Assembly (NCBI GenBank): GCA_032164245.1
Contig: JAVMKO010000001.1
Location: 251,543,644 to 251,607,643 of the forward strand
Direction of reading: 5' to 3'
Length of the DNA: 64,000 nucleotides
Source of the DNA: Sternotherus odoratus
Taxonomy: Eukaryota; Chordata; Testudines; Kinosternidae
Numbering within the stretch: position 1 is the stretch's first letter; each line of letters starts with the position of its first letter. The notes beneath the pieces were generated by a model. That model did not search any database and was not told the DNA's origin. It saw nothing but the letters and a program-made list of their open reading frames with translations. The translations under genes and the position numbers were made by a program. Of the stretch, positions 11,305-23,810 are shown in pieces.

Positions 11305-12030
11305 GAGGTCTGTCTACGCTGCATCTGGGCAGGGCCGGCGACAGAAATTTGGGGCCCCCCTACTCTGATCGTTTGGGCCCCCCCCAGCCCAGCTGGCACT
11401 TCCCCCCCCCCCAGCTGACAGAGGCTGGCCCCCCCCCAGCACAGCCGGGCCCCCCCCAGCACAGCCGGCGCTCCCCCCCAGCTGACAGCGGCTGGCAGCA
11501 GTGCGGGGTCCTAAGGGAGCGCGAGCCCGGGAGCGGCCCTTGCTGCTCCCCCCTCCTTTCTCCCCCGGACTGCGCCGCTGCCGCCGGCCGGGCTCACTGC
11601 TCCTGCCGGGGACACGCGCACTCATCCGGAGGAGAGCTGCGCCGCATCCCCGCCCCTTCCCCGCTCTTCAGGCCCGGCGACAAGGGGGGACGGACGACTA
11701 TGGGTACAGCTGTGTACCGGGCCCCGGACTTAAGGGGCCCCCCCTAAAGTCTGGGGCCCAGTACAGCTCTACCCGTAGTACCCCCCTGTTGCTGGCCCTG
11801 CATCTGGGAGTGAGCCTCCCAGGCCAGGTCCACAGACTTGTGCTAGTGGCACTTGTACTCCTGCACTAAAAATAGCTGTGTAGACGTTGCACCTCAGGCT
11901 TCCAAGCATGGGGGGAGGAGGGGCACTGAGAGCCTGAGCGTCAGCCTGAGCTGCAGTGTCTGTACAGTACAGACTTGCTAACACAAGTCTGTCTATGGAC
12001 TCACTCCCGGGTGCAGTGTAGACATATCCC
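11305..12030. mobile_element. MITE split by a hAT insertion
   Basis: The outer element has the termini gaggtctgtctacgctgca (left) and tgcagtgtagacatatccc (right). Its inner ends correspond too: gggagtgagcct on one side and gactcactcccg on the other. It is interrupted at 11330-11800 by another transposon. Confidence 0.6.
11330..11800. mobile_element. 471-bp GC-rich hAT element with perfect TSD
   Basis: The termini are cagggccggcgacag and its imperfect complement ctgttgctggccctg. The 8-bp duplication catctggg is exact (11322-11329 and 11801-11808). The interior is very GC- and CpG-rich, which explains long open frames in several phases; none of these is taken as coding. Confidence 0.88.
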
Positions 12031-12986
12031 ATGAGTCTGTGGGAGAGTTTCCCAAGGGGAGTGATGAAAGCCCCATTGCTTAGGGTAGTTAAACTAAATG
12101 GCCCATATGCTATAAAATGTTCTGTAGGGGAGAATCCTGCACTGACCAGAAGATGGATTACATGTGACCTAATAGGTCTCTTCCATCCCTGTCCGATATG
12201 ATTCTAAATGAAACACAATGACCAAAACAGTACCATGGTAATCGTACTTACAGGGACCATACTTGATATGCCGCTCATACAGTTCCCTGTATTTATCAAA
12301 ACTTCTCTCTTTCAAACTAAGGACAACAAACAACATACTTTAAAACCACACACTTGTTTTTGGCTAATGACAACCTTAACAATTTCAGAAAAACATGTGA
12401 CATTAGGTCATGATGTCCCACCTGCACATTCACATATATAAATAATTCCTCCACCCGGACACCCCAAGTCATGTCAACATTGTTGTCCTCCCAGCAGGGC
12501 CTTCTCTGAAAGACAACACTAAGGTGGGACCCCTCTACTGCCTCGAGGTGCTACTGGGTCTAAAAGAAGAGGCTATATTGTTTGTCCACATACATGACCA
12601 CGTGGGAAAGTGAGGAGAACATGGAATTCTACAAGCAATGCTCCATCAGCGATGTGCTAGTGTATTTATCAAGAAACATAGTGGAGAGGGGTTCCTGTTT
12701 CTGCACCTGAGGTTTTTCTCCCAGATGTAGGGGAACTTGACCACGCCAAGTTATTTATGGCATCAGCACAGACCACAGTCCCTTACTTCTTTTGATGGGG
12801 GATCAGAAGGAAAGTTAAACACCCCAACGCACTCAGGAGTACCCCCTTTCTAGTGCCTCTCACAGGGTTGTGTGTGCGTGGCGGGGGGAAGTCCACAATG
12901 CAGCCAACAAAACAGCACTTGCAGAGTGGGTTTTGAGAAAGCTCTCTGGCTGGGCTGCTGAGTTGGGCTTACTCTGGCTGGCTTAC

Positions 12987-13054
12987 CCTGATTGTTTGCT
13001 GCACTCCCTGTAGGGTCGGGGTGAAGATTTCCAAGGTGGAGGTTCTCTTTGTGG
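12987..13054 (-). CDS. ERICH6: ERICH6 exon G (68 nt), boundaries tentative
   Basis: The donor CAATCAGG|gtaagc is good. The required frame, fixed by exon H, reads ...NLHPDPTGSAANNQ and then V TTVSF. The frame has a TGA just upstream, so the acceptor must lie after it. The only AG giving the phase needed by exon F is ctcctgaag, which leaves a 68-nt exon entering in phase 2 and leaving in phase 1. The polypyrimidine tract is poor and a poly-C run lies close upstream. The 3' half is more secure than the 5' edge. Confidence 0.5.
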
Positions 13055-13090
13055 CTTCAGGAGTCCCCACAGTAGTGTCCTGCTTAGGGC

Positions 13091-13114
13091 ACTCCTGTCC
13101 CCCCCCCCCCCCCA
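13091..13114. repeat. Poly-C tract
   Basis: An uninterrupted run of about 15 C lies here, just upstream of exon G on the gene's own strand (poly-G). Confidence 0.7.
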
Positions 13115-13272
13115 TCCTGAACTGACTGCGGTTTCCTCCTTTTAAAATGCCTTCTCTCCTACTATTCATGATTGACAAGGCCGGAGAGGCAGGGCTAGCT
13201 CTGTCGCTAGGGCCTCTCTGGCACCTTCCTCATCAGCGTGGGGTCTGTGCACCCTCTCCCCGAGACACTTAC

Positions 13273-13413
13273 CATTGCTCCAGGTTCTTTTTGGTATCAC
13301 TCTCTAGCAGAGTTTGCGCAAGGTGAGGATGTGGAGCAATGTCAATCTCTTCGTCAAATGAGCTGCTTTCCATCAGTGACCTGATCACACACTCAAACAC
13401 CTCTTTGTACGTC
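13273..13413 (-). CDS. ERICH6: ERICH6 exon F (141 nt)
   Basis: The acceptor is gtttttgtgctgcag and the donor is GAGCAATG|gtaagt; it enters in phase 2 and leaves in phase 2. It encodes TYKEVFECVIRSLMESSSFD and then EEIDIAPHPHLAQTLLE... ending at LEQ, a predicted helical, amphipathic block that I associate with the middle of ERICH6. The open frame is uninterrupted and both splice sites are near consensus. Confidence 0.82.
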
Positions 13414-14039
13414 CTGCAGCACAAAAACTACAAAATACACCAGAGGTGGGAACACAATGGGACCAGCCTCCAGGGAACTGGCAGAAAGAGTGACCCTTTC
13501 CACACAGGGCTTCACATTCTGAGACAGGGCACGATCATCTCAGGAGTGGTGCAGGATTGTCCCACTTCACATGGATTTATTAATGCCAGTAAACCAGGTT
13601 CTCTGCTTAGCTCCCTTGCACCCGCTGAGGATTTGGCCCATTGACTCACCACTGCTCCATTTCCAAGAACCCCACACTTCTGTCTTGCAAGCTGCAGCTC
13701 TTCCTTTTGACTGAAGCCAGGCTGTCTCCCTCCAACTTTGCTTCTCTGACCATCCACTCTTTCAGTGATCTCTTCCCATTCCTCCCTCAACACCCTGGCC
13801 CAAAAGGTGCTCCTCTTGTCTCCCTTTGTCTTCCTAATCCAATTTCCTATCCACTCTGAATTGTCTGTCATCCGGCTCCTCTCAATCCTCTCCATGTACT
13901 GCCCCCTTAGCCCTGCTTCTGCCTTCCTCCCCAACTCTGACGTCTGGCTTGTTGCCCTGCTTCCCACATAACAATTATCACTACAGCACATAGCAGGATC
14001 TTTCTTCCTTTGTCTCCCTCCCCTTTCCATAATGGATTA

Positions 14040-14205
14040 TACTACATTTATGGAAACTCAGGCTCAGATTAAAAAGGTGACTTGCTCATGGTCACACCTC
14101 AAGTTCATAGTAGAATCAGGAACAGATCACAAGAGTCTTGAATCTCAAACCTTGTATTCTGGTCACTAGACCAAACTGCTCCCATTTTGTGTTGTGGATT
14201 CTCCC
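14040..14205 (+). repeat. MIR-like SINE
   Basis: It carries MIR core phrases: actcaggctcag, 'gtgacttgctcatggtcaca' and 'tcactagaccaaactgctcc'. Confidence 0.65.
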
Positions 14206-14362
14206 TCCATTGGTATAATTCACAGTGATTCTGACATGACATGACATGACCCTGTCTTGTGTCCAGCTGCTGATGGCAGCAGGAATTCTTGGGGATGCCA
14301 AATTTTCTTCCTTCCAGGGTACTACTTGACCAAAGCATAATCCTAAATATATTATAAAAGAC

Positions 14363-14394
14363 CTAGAAGTTCCCTTGCCTCCACAGTCCTGCTG
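14363..14394 (-). CDS. ERICH6: Tentative 32-nt ERICH6 exon
   Basis: This is a candidate for the missing exon. The acceptor is strong (ttttcctggtaatcttccag), the length of 32 nt turns phase 0 into phase 2 as exon F requires, and it would encode QQDCGGKGTS plus a split R. Against it are a weak donor (TCTAG|gtcttt), an upstream intron of only 55 nt, and peptide content I do not recognise from the family. It is listed only because of the phase match. Confidence 0.2.
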
Positions 14395-14449
14395 CTGGAA
14401 GATTACCAGGAAAAGATAGTTTAATTGTTTAAGTAGCACAGCTACTCAC

Positions 14450-14551
14450 AGTTTCCAGTGATTGTGTGTCCAGGTCTTCTACCGTTGGGATGGGCTTTGT
14501 AACAGCCTTACAAAACTCACAGTTTTCATGTATTTCACCATAGTGATTTTC
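14450..14551 (-). CDS. ERICH6: ERICH6 exon E (102 nt), CEFC motif
   Basis: The acceptor is ttttcctttgtcctctgag and the donor is GAAACT|gtgagt, phase 0 at both ends. It encodes 34 residues from ENHYGEIHENCEFCKAVTKP to TQSLET. The C-E-F-C pair followed by a basic/proline stretch is, as I recall, a hallmark of ERICH6 and looks like half of a metal-binding knuckle. Its exit phase 0 does not fit the next found exon (entry phase 2), so an exon of length 3n+2 is missing between them. Confidence 0.8.
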
Positions 14552-14964
14552 CTCAGAGGACAAAGGAAAATGGTGAAGAACATTAGCTTTTTAAAAAAAA
14601 TTAATTGTACTTAAAGCCTAGCTGCTCACATGAGAAAAATCACATTTATCTAAAAAGAGTCAAGTTTGCATCACTACAGAACTAGCACTATCAGTAAGGC
14701 GATGTCATAAGGATATCCAGGAAGTTCTAGGTTGTGTGTGACAATCTGTATTCCCAAGTGAATTGCTGATTTCCACTTGTTTATCAGAGCTGGATGAAGA
14801 GTGTTAATTGTATTTCGTGGGAAATTCTGAAGAAAAAAAAAAGGTGGTTTTTTTTTTCAAAAAAGTTTCTTTTTTTTAGGTTTTGATGAAAAAAATGAAA
14901 AACAGATTTTTTTTTAAAAAAAAGAAAATTCCTGAAGTTTTTAAGGCAATTTCTACAAAGAACT

Positions 14965-15730
14965 GATTCATAGATTATAAGGCCAGAAGTGACCCGTGTG
15001 ATCATCTAGTTTGATCTCCTGGATGACACAGGCCAGGGAACTTCCCCAACACAATTCCTAGAGCAGATATTTTTAGAAAAACATCTGGTCTTGATTTAAA
15101 AATTGTCAGTGATGGAGAATCCACCACAACACTAGATAAATTGTTCCAATGGATCCTTACCATCATTGTTAAATATTTTACACCCTATTTCCAGTCTGAA
15201 TTTGTCTAGCTTCATCTTCTAGGCATTGGATCACATTATACCTTTCTCTGCTAAACTGAAGAGCCCATTATTAAATATGTGTTCCCAAAATATTTTATAG
15301 GTACTTACAAACTATGATCAAGTCGTTTAACCCTCTATTTGTTAATCTAAATAGACTGAACTCATTGAATCGGTCACTATCAGTCATGTTTTCTAATCCT
15401 TTTATCATTTTCCTAGCTCTTTTCTAAACTTCTTCAGATTACCAACATCCTTCTTGAATTGTGGACACCAGAACTGGACGTGGTATTCCAGCAGTGGACA
15501 CATCGGTGCCAAATATAGAAATAAATTAACATCTCTATTCCTACTTGAGATTCCTTTGCTTATACATCCAAGGAGTGCATTTGCCTTTTTGGTTGCAGCA
15601 TCACACTAGGACCTCATGCTCAGCTGATGAGCCACCACGATGTCCAAATCTTTTTCGGAGTCCCTGTTTCCCAAGATCATGTCCTCAGTACTGTAAGTAT
15701 GGCCTAGATTCTTTGTTCCTAGAAGGAACA
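14965..15730 (-). repeat. CR1 LINE 3' fragment
   Basis: Read on the plus strand it begins ttcatagattataaggcc and continues with 'gtgatcatctagtttgatct' and 'gaacttccccaacacaattc', the complement of a CR1 3' end. It continues into the reverse-transcriptase-end region. Confidence 0.85.
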
Positions 15731-17729
15731 GTCTTTCAAAAAATTGGAACTGACAAGACAGACTGTACATGACGCTGGAAGAGCGGTTATCTATCATACA
15801 AGACTTGACATTTAGATGAATATGTTAATGAAGTATTATTAGTGTATTGCCATTATGGTCTATGATGCTAATGTGTCTGCTCTGGAGGCAAACAAAATCC
15901 ATGTAATAAAATCCTTTCAAAGTATTTGTTGAAATAAGTTACTGCCATAAACAGGAGACAGCTTTAAAAAATGATTTTCATATATACACATCATAGATGG
16001 ACACTCCCTTTTGGTCTATTTCTTTGCTTAGCTTTAAGCTAACAGCTCTTTTTAACAGCCAAGTCAGAACGATAAGGTCCTGAAAGTAAGGGGTGAAGAG
16101 AGAGTTGATATATAACACATTGGAAGGAATCACTATCATTACAGCAGGGGAGCTCAGCTTTGCCCAACAGAGGGCTGTAACGGGATGCTGACAGAAGAAT
16201 GAAGGCCACAGTTACAATAAACTACATAGCACAGAGGCTATTGTTTAAGATGGAGCATTGCATGCTGAGACCAGAACCTCCATATTAATGATGAGGCTTC
16301 CTTGCACTGTGTGGGCCTGATTTGGTGCCCTCCTCAGCCACCTCTGAACTAGAGCAATGTAAACATCCAGACACAACTCCCCCCTGCTGGAAGTAGAAAC
16401 AGAGATCACCAAGTAGCCCTCTTTCTTGTCTTTATTTTTAACTGGGTGATGGCTAAGCACATGACACTGCAAAGGAGGCAAATAAGATTGAGTCTGACAG
16501 ACTGAAATACCAGAGGGTCTGACATCTGTCTTCTTTTAAACTTGGCTTCACTTTGAGAAGCTACAAAACCAGCAGGAGGATAAGGAAGACAATTTGACAC
16601 AACACCCACCCACATGTTTTTCATCAGGTCGCATGGCTCTAGAGCCATCTGCTGTCTGAGTCAGTAACACCTACTCTCCTTTTCTTGTCAAACTGCTCCT
16701 GTTGTTTTGATGGTCAAATGCAAATCTCTCTTAAAGGGAATAGCATTTGCCTCTTCAGCAATTTTTGGTCTACTGTCAGGAAAGCAAAGCTAACTTCCTT
16801 TCCCCTGGACACTACTCACAGTTGCAGGAGTGTCAAAACATCCCAAGAGAGTACTTTTCTGGAAGCTAGATGTCTTTTCTGAAAGGCATCTCACCACAGA
16901 CCTGACAAATCTTACACTACCTGACTGGAAATATAACCACTTGATATTAGTGGGGTCAGGGAAAACAAGCCCTGTCTAAAATCCTCTCTGTGACTGAAGA
17001 GTCTTCTGATTAGATGCACTTTTGGTGTAACTCTGTGGAGATCAACGGAGATATACTAGTGATGAATTTGGACCTCTGTTTCTATGTGTCAGGCGCACGG
17101 AACTTTCCATGAGCTTCCATCTGATTTTCATGGAGGAGCTGCCTTCCTTTGTCCCTCTTTGTTCTGAGAGAATTTAGTACTTGTCAGAGGCAGTGAAGTG
17201 ATGCCCCACAGGATGCCATTTATCCACAAACAACACTGCAACCTCCCCCCCAAAGCCTACCCGCAAAAGAAAGCAAAAATAAAAATGCCTCAACCTTAAC
17301 CAAAAGGGACAGAACCTCAGTGTGGGAGATGATCGTTCAGTTCTAATGCTCATTCAGTTGTTGGCTCCCCTCTGTGCTGAGACTGATGAAAAAGGTGCCC
17401 GATTGAGAGAAGATTTTTTGATGTGAATGTTTATCCAGCACAGACTGGACTGAGATCCAGCCATCCACTTCACACAGGCCACCAAACAGCATCAGGGGAA
17501 ATGTTGTCACAGCCCCATCCTCATCTAATGTAAATTGACAGAGCTTCACCAAGTAAAAAAACGCGCCAATATACACCAGTTGGCTGTGAGTCTCTACCAG
17601 CGCAGGTTGGGTGTGGAATGGTGACCGACAGGCAAAAGGCTCCACTGTCCAGTTACCACTCCCTTGAGCCACGCAGCTTTCTCTTTATGAATGACTGTGT
17701 ATTCATTTTAACTTCTCCGTGGGCCTCAC

Positions 17730-17797
17730 CTCTTCTAGGAACAGAGACGTCCTTTTGAGGTCATCACGAACCACCTCTTTTGAATCGGGCTCCGGGG
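17730..17797 (-). CDS. ERICH6: ERICH6 exon D (68 nt)
   Basis: The acceptor is tgttcataccaaaag and the donor is GAAGAG|gtgagg. It enters in phase 1 and leaves in phase 0. It encodes (A)PEPDSKEVVRDDLKRTSLF and then LEE. The acceptor is less pyrimidine-rich than most, but the next AG upstream would put a stop in frame. Its phase joins exon C and exon E without adjustment. Additional 3n exons in the 8-kb intron upstream cannot be excluded. Confidence 0.65.
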
Positions 17798-20369
17798 CTT
17801 TTGGTATGAACAAGACAAAGACATGAATTAGCCTTCGCTCACTGTGTAGAAATGTTTTGACATTTGCATCAATTGTCAGTTCACCCACAGAGGCACTGGA
17901 ATCAAAAATTTCAAACCTGACGGCCTACGGTTAGGGTCCCACATCTATTTTTAGGCAGCTCAATATAAGCAGCCTAAATTTCAATGGTGCGGAGGAACTT
18001 CTGTTGATTTCTAAAGGGTCTGTGGGTGCTTGGCACTTCAGCCCATTTAAATCCATATGTAGCCACAATGTAAATGCTTCGGTTTTTCAGATGTGGTGTC
18101 CAACTCCAGGCATGTTAATAGGGCCCGATTTTCAAAAAGTACAGAACACCCTCCCTTTGAAAAATCATTTCCTCCTCTCCGCCACCTTAACAAAGTCACT
18201 TGTCACATGGATTTAGAAACCTAATTTTAGGAACCCAGGTGTGCACATTTTGGCCTTAGTAAGCAAAATATAAGGAAACTTTGCAAAGGAGATGTAATAA
18301 TTTATATGCACTTCTGAATTTTGGGGAATAGTATAGAAGAGGGATTATAAAAGTGTTTCATAGTAATAAACTGTGTACTAGACTGCAAGAATTGATGAAA
18401 TTGAGTTATTACAGTATAATACAAATGTCTGATTATGGCAGGCCATAAACCTCTATATAATAGTTCTTAAGAGCATGACGATGCACAGAAAAATGACTAT
18501 AAAATATGTGTCAAGAACAAAAATAAATTAGAAGCAACTTTACCCAGATTATTAAATAGCTACGATTTCATCCAAATTGTCGCTCACTAGGTTTTTATAG
18601 ACTGGAGAAAGAGTGGATAACTTTATATGCATTCTCAGCTAATTTCAAAACAGATAATTTCCCAGATTAAGGCAAAGTAGTTCAAGCGTGGCCCATGAAA
18701 CCCTACACTACTGCCTATCATCACCTTCATCTTTAATACAACTGCCTGGACATGGCCTCTCAGATCCAGTTGGAGTGTTCCATTGCAGTGAATCCATAGG
18801 TAGAGACAGCAGACACAATGATGCTATGGACACATCCCACCCACAGACACAGAGGAAGCTGGGACTAGAACATTTGTTTTCTTTTAACTCCTCCCCAAAG
18901 GCCTCAACCAAAGGAAAATTCTGGGAACTGCTACGGGCAGCATGTCACCTAGCCTCACTCTAGGCCAGCCACTAAAGAACAGCATCACATCTTCACAGTA
19001 CACTACTTCACACTGGGCCCTGTAGGGGCCGCATCTTTGTATGGAAGATGAGGAGGGCAACAGTGTGGTGTTTTTATATTATGGTAATTAATGGGAGCCC
19101 CCTTTATGCAGACTTTGTTTCCTCTGAATAAAGTGTCAAACTCCTGTATGCTCCCTGTAGCTTCAGCAAGTGATGCATTAGAAAGACCATGTCCAGGCAA
19201 ACCTAGGGGATCAGAGGAAATCCATAAAAGCCAGATCCTCCTCTCAGAAACAGTGGCCTCCCTAAATACCTATATTAGAGGAAGAATAACTCTGAAACAC
19301 ACCTACTTGTAATCCAGGAGCATACACATCACACTACATGCGGGCATTTAATATGTACATCCTTTGGGAGGGGGATGTATGCCTGGCAGTGCCCGTATTT
19401 CTGAATGAACACATTTTATGGAAATCAAAATGTATTCCCTCAACTTTACTTATACCATCCTCTTTACCATCATTGCAGAGCAGCATTCAGACAGAACCGG
19501 CTCCCGATCAGCTTCTTATTCACGGTCACATGACTGATAGTGTAGGAGGTGGAAAGAACATAAATAAAATTGGCTCCACCAGGTTATCTGAACCTGTATT
19601 ACTCAGAGCAGCTTTCCCTATGTCTAGTACATTAAAACAAACATGCACGCAGAGGCTCTAACCATACAGCATGCCAGGGCCTCTTTTGCGACAAAGCCTC
19701 AACTTCTTCATTGCAGGAACCTGCACCTATTTACCTGTGTGATTTTGTAGAATTGGTTTAAAACCGCATGTCTTGGCACCGTAGCCAATCGGAACCGTAC
19801 AAACCAGTATTCCAACTTCAGACCTCATTTTCTTCAGGGTCTAAGAAATGAGCATCAGGGATCCGGCTATTACAAGATAATCACACCCCTGGGGGAATTA
19901 CTGGGCCCACGTATCTATGTTCCACAGATCATGATAATCTCATTGGGGTCGGTTAGCCATCATGAAAGCTTGTTAAATCAGCGTGGCTTGTCAAGTCCGT
20001 GTCATTCAGAACGCTTACCAAGCTGTCCTAGTTTATAAGGAGCTCTGGGTCCCATGAGATTCCTCAGCTGGCATTTTGCACCAATGTTTACAACACAGAC
20101 ACAATGTTTATCTCCTAAAATCTATCAATTTTAAATCTAAAAAAAGTAATAATTTAATGAATGCAGGGCCCAATTCTGTTCTTATTTGCACCAGTGCCAT
20201 TCTGAACCGACGTCACTGGAGTTACTGCTGATTTACAAGGATGCGGTAGGAGAATCAGGCCCTCTTTAAGACTGATTGATCCCCAAAAGAAGGGATCTCT
20301 GCAGGACATAATACACATACAGAGAAAAAATGGGTGGGGACTTGTGAAAAACAGAATGGATCTTCCCTC

Positions 20370-20520
20370 CCTGCACTGATTATTATTACTATTAGTAGTA
20401 ATTATTTCTACTATGGAAGAGCCCAAAGACCCCAATCAAGATCAGATCTCCCTTGTGCTAGGCACTATATAATCGCAGAGGAAGACAAGGGTCTCTCCTG
20501 AAGACCTTACAATGCAAATA
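20370..20520. repeat. Old SINE-like repeat
   Basis: It has a tattatta lead-in and the phrases cttgtgctaggcactatata and gaccttacaatgcaaatag. A diverged relative of this amniote repeat is at about 52165-52255. Confidence 0.45.
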
Positions 20521-21453
20521 GACAGGACAGAGAAAACCAATATACAAAGTTCAAACAACATGTCTGGGATGATGTCATGTGATGCTGAGTACATGCCTTG
20601 TTAGTAACAAACCTTCCCCCTCCCTCTCTCCAGGTGCCACAGCCATTCTGCTGTCCCAACGGGTTGTCTTTCTATACGTGGTGTGAAAGAGAAGAAGGAA
20701 AGGGATGTCAAAGATTTACCCCCCCACTAAAGTCAAACAGCCCCCCCTACAAACCTTGGCTCTTGAGGACAGGGACCAGTTTTTTCGTTCTGTGTTTATA
20801 CAGAGCCTAGCACAATGGGGGTCCATGACAAAGGCCCCTAAGCATCACTGTCAAATTAATAATCCATAATAATGATGAATCTTGGGGGGAAGGTTCCTTC
20901 CTAGAGCACCAGGGCCCAATTGACATACCAGTGGTCTGGTTGCTCCTCATTCTCCAACACCATATGGTATGGATAGGATAGGACCAAATTCATGATCCAT
21001 TTTGGTCCATTTCAGTCATGGGATTTTAAAAGTTCACGATTTCAGCTATTTAAACCTGAAATTTCATGTATCGTAATTGTAGGGCTCCTCGGTTGGGCGG
21101 GGGGAGGGGTCACAAGGTTATTGTAGGGGGGGTTGCGGTACTGGTACCCTTAGTTCTGAGTTGCTGCTCGTGGGGCACTACCTTCAGAGCTGGGTGCTTT
21201 GCTAGCAGTTGCTCCTGTCTGCTCGCCCAGCTCCGAAGGCAGCACAGAAGAATTTTATGGTCTGTGATGTGTTTTTCAGGGCTGTGAATTTGGTAGGGCT
21301 CTAGGTATGGAGTAACAGCTTCTCTCTGAGGCTCACAGTGGAGCGCTGTGATGCTAACATGAGTCCCCTTGAAAATCAGGCTGCCTGCCCTGGTTCCTTG
21401 ACTTTATCCAAGACACAGCACAGGGTTTCCACCACCTTCGGGCTAGAAGGAAG

Positions 21454-21575
21454 TAAAGTGACCAGACAGCAAATGTAAAAAATTGGGACTGGAGGTGGGG
21501 GTAATAGGAGCCTATATAAGAAAAAGACTCCAAAACCGGGACTGTCCCTATAAAATCAACACATCAGGTCACCCT
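21454..21575 (-). mobile_element. hAT MITE, copy 3
   Basis: Same family, opposite orientation, with the left terminus mutated to taaagtgacc. The perfect 8-bp duplication is gaaggaag (21446-21453 and 21576-21583). Confidence 0.88.
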
Positions 21576-23810
21576 AGAAGGAAGACCCCTAACCTCTCAA
21601 CACCAGTACTGGAGACAAGCCCTGTTGTCTCCCCACTCTTCCTCACCCAGCTGGCAAGCAAAGCAATTTGGGGAGAGCGAGGGAGGGAAAAGTCACATAT
21701 TACAATTTTACATTCAAATGCAAGGGCCCAGTTAGCTGCCTAAGGGATGTCACCAGTGCACCATCAGAGCCTTTGTTGAACCAGCCCTGCCAGTGTTAAC
21801 TGTCTGGGGGGACTTTATAATTAATTATTCAACACTTTCGTTCTGATAGCACCTTAGGGGCACAACGAGGTCAGGCCCCTTTGCAATAGGGGTTGTATAA
21901 ACTCATGATAATGATAATCCTCGCCCCGGGGAGCTAATGGTATGAAAGATAGTCATAGGCGTAAGGAACGAAAGCACAGTGAAACCCTGCAAAGATCTGA
22001 TCCAAAGCCCACTGAACTCAATGTGGGAGGGAGGGGGGCATTTCCACTTATTTTAATGGGCTTTGGTTCAGCCTCCCAGCTGAACTTCAGGTTGCAGAGG
22101 GGTGAGCTGCAGTGGGGAAGGGCCAGGAGATGTGTGTGGTGCCATTTTAAGCAACCGGGGAAGTTCAGGGCCAGAAAACTCTACGACAAGAGGCAGTGCA
22201 ATTGGTCCCTAGTGTTTTCCACAATTTAGCTCTCTAGCAAACTGGTGGCTGCTGCTTTAATTATCCCAGCAAACACCTCCCAGTGGTGAGCGCCTTATTG
22301 TAATCTGGGGGCACTGAATAATGCATATTTACTGCGAAGAAAGGAAGGTGTTCTTGTGTGGGAAGAATTTGGCAGCTGTGAATACTGAACAGCGGTTTCT
22401 GCAGAGCCGTAGGATTCAACCCGGTAATCAAGCCCATTAGCACTAAAAGGAACTGTCTAAATGTCAAGTCAGGTCCAATAAATAAGACACTAACTCACTG
22501 AGAAATGGTTCAGAATGGCAAATTAAAAGTTTTGCTGCTAATTATGTTTCTTATTTTGGAGTTCTGTCCGTTCTTGCTTTTTGCTTCCGTTCCAATGAGA
22601 TAATCATCGGCTGCCAAGGTGTTCTGAAAACCGAGGCTAGGCAAACTTGGTCATAGAAAATAAGAACTTGTCTGAACCTCAGACCTCATTCACAAGCATT
22701 TGGAAGGGTCAAAAACTATGGGTGAGTATTCACTAGCCAGGTGTCCTTTAGTATCACCCCAATCCTCAGCCTCCATGCTGGACATCAGCCTGTGACCTCT
22801 TGTCTGGAGCCAGTGACTCATTCCATTTCCTGCCCATCAAAGCCCCTCTTTTCCACCCTGGCTTCTGGTCTGCATCTAGGCCTTTGTGGATGTAGATTCT
22901 AGATCCATCAGAGATCTCAGCAGATCTGAAAACCTCTGTCAGCCTGGCTGCTGTTTTCAACTCTTGCAGGATCAAAGGCCTTCCTTACTCAGAGGTACCC
23001 CTGGGATATATTGCACTGCCCACCCTCTGACCAGTCCTCAAACCACCCCCTTCCCAGCTGTCAACTCTGTCTGTCTCCCTCATAGTGAAAAGCATCCTGT
23101 GCCACCAGATTGCCCATCCCCTCATGTATCCTCCAGCCCTGCCAAGATGAGTCCCTTCCCACTGAGGGCCTGATCTTGCAAAGTGCTGGGCTCCCCCAAC
23201 TCTCGTTGACCTCAAGAGGAGTTGAGGAGTCCCAGTTCCTTGCACTCAGCTTTTTACAAGATGTGGCCCTTACTTTTCCGGTGGCTTTCAGCCATTTTAG
23301 AAAGCAGTTATTTGGTCTCTGCAACTAGTCAGGGTTGGGACATCCCTACAGAAAAGCGGCAATGAAGAACTCCAAGCATTTATGCCTAATTTGGTCTCCT
23401 AACGGTGCAGAGAGGACAGTTGTCAAATGGCCCCAAATACTGGCCTCCCTTCATCATCTGACTTCCTGTCTTCTCCTCCTGAGGCATCACTTTCTGATCG
23501 CACAACTACAGATAAAGAACAAACATGGCGCGTTTTAGTGGCTAAGCTGCTTGGCCAATGGTAACTGCTTGACCTACATGTCATATGGCCAGATTCAGGA
23601 GTGGTTTAAGTGTTCGACTCTTGGAGACTGAACTGAGACATGGGAAATGTCACAGTGGAACTGGCTACCGGTTCAGGCAGTCAGGTACTTTGCCTCTGAT
23701 TGTGCCATATAACGGATACTCCTGGTGAAGGCAAACCCATTCCTCCTCCTTTATGCACCTGGTTAATCATACAATACCATATAGTAGCATGGGGGAAACT
23801 AATTTTTGAC

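Noticed and set aside
11202..11869. Long open frames on both strands
   Set aside because: They also come from a GC-rich hAT element with defined termini and target-site duplication.
13512..14030. Minus-strand open frame of 172 codons within the exon E-F intron
   Set aside because: It is charged low-complexity text without a recognisable domain. A possible 61-nt exon inside it (about 13719-13659) has the wrong phase for exon F.
17343..17672. Minus-strand open frame of 109 codons near exon D
   Set aside because: No splice sites fit the ERICH6 phases and no known family is apparent.
18720..18740. 21-nt phase 1-1 micro-exon (…KDE|gtgatg) in the exon C-D intron
   Set aside because: The size and phase match could easily arise by chance in 8 kb of intron, with no other support.
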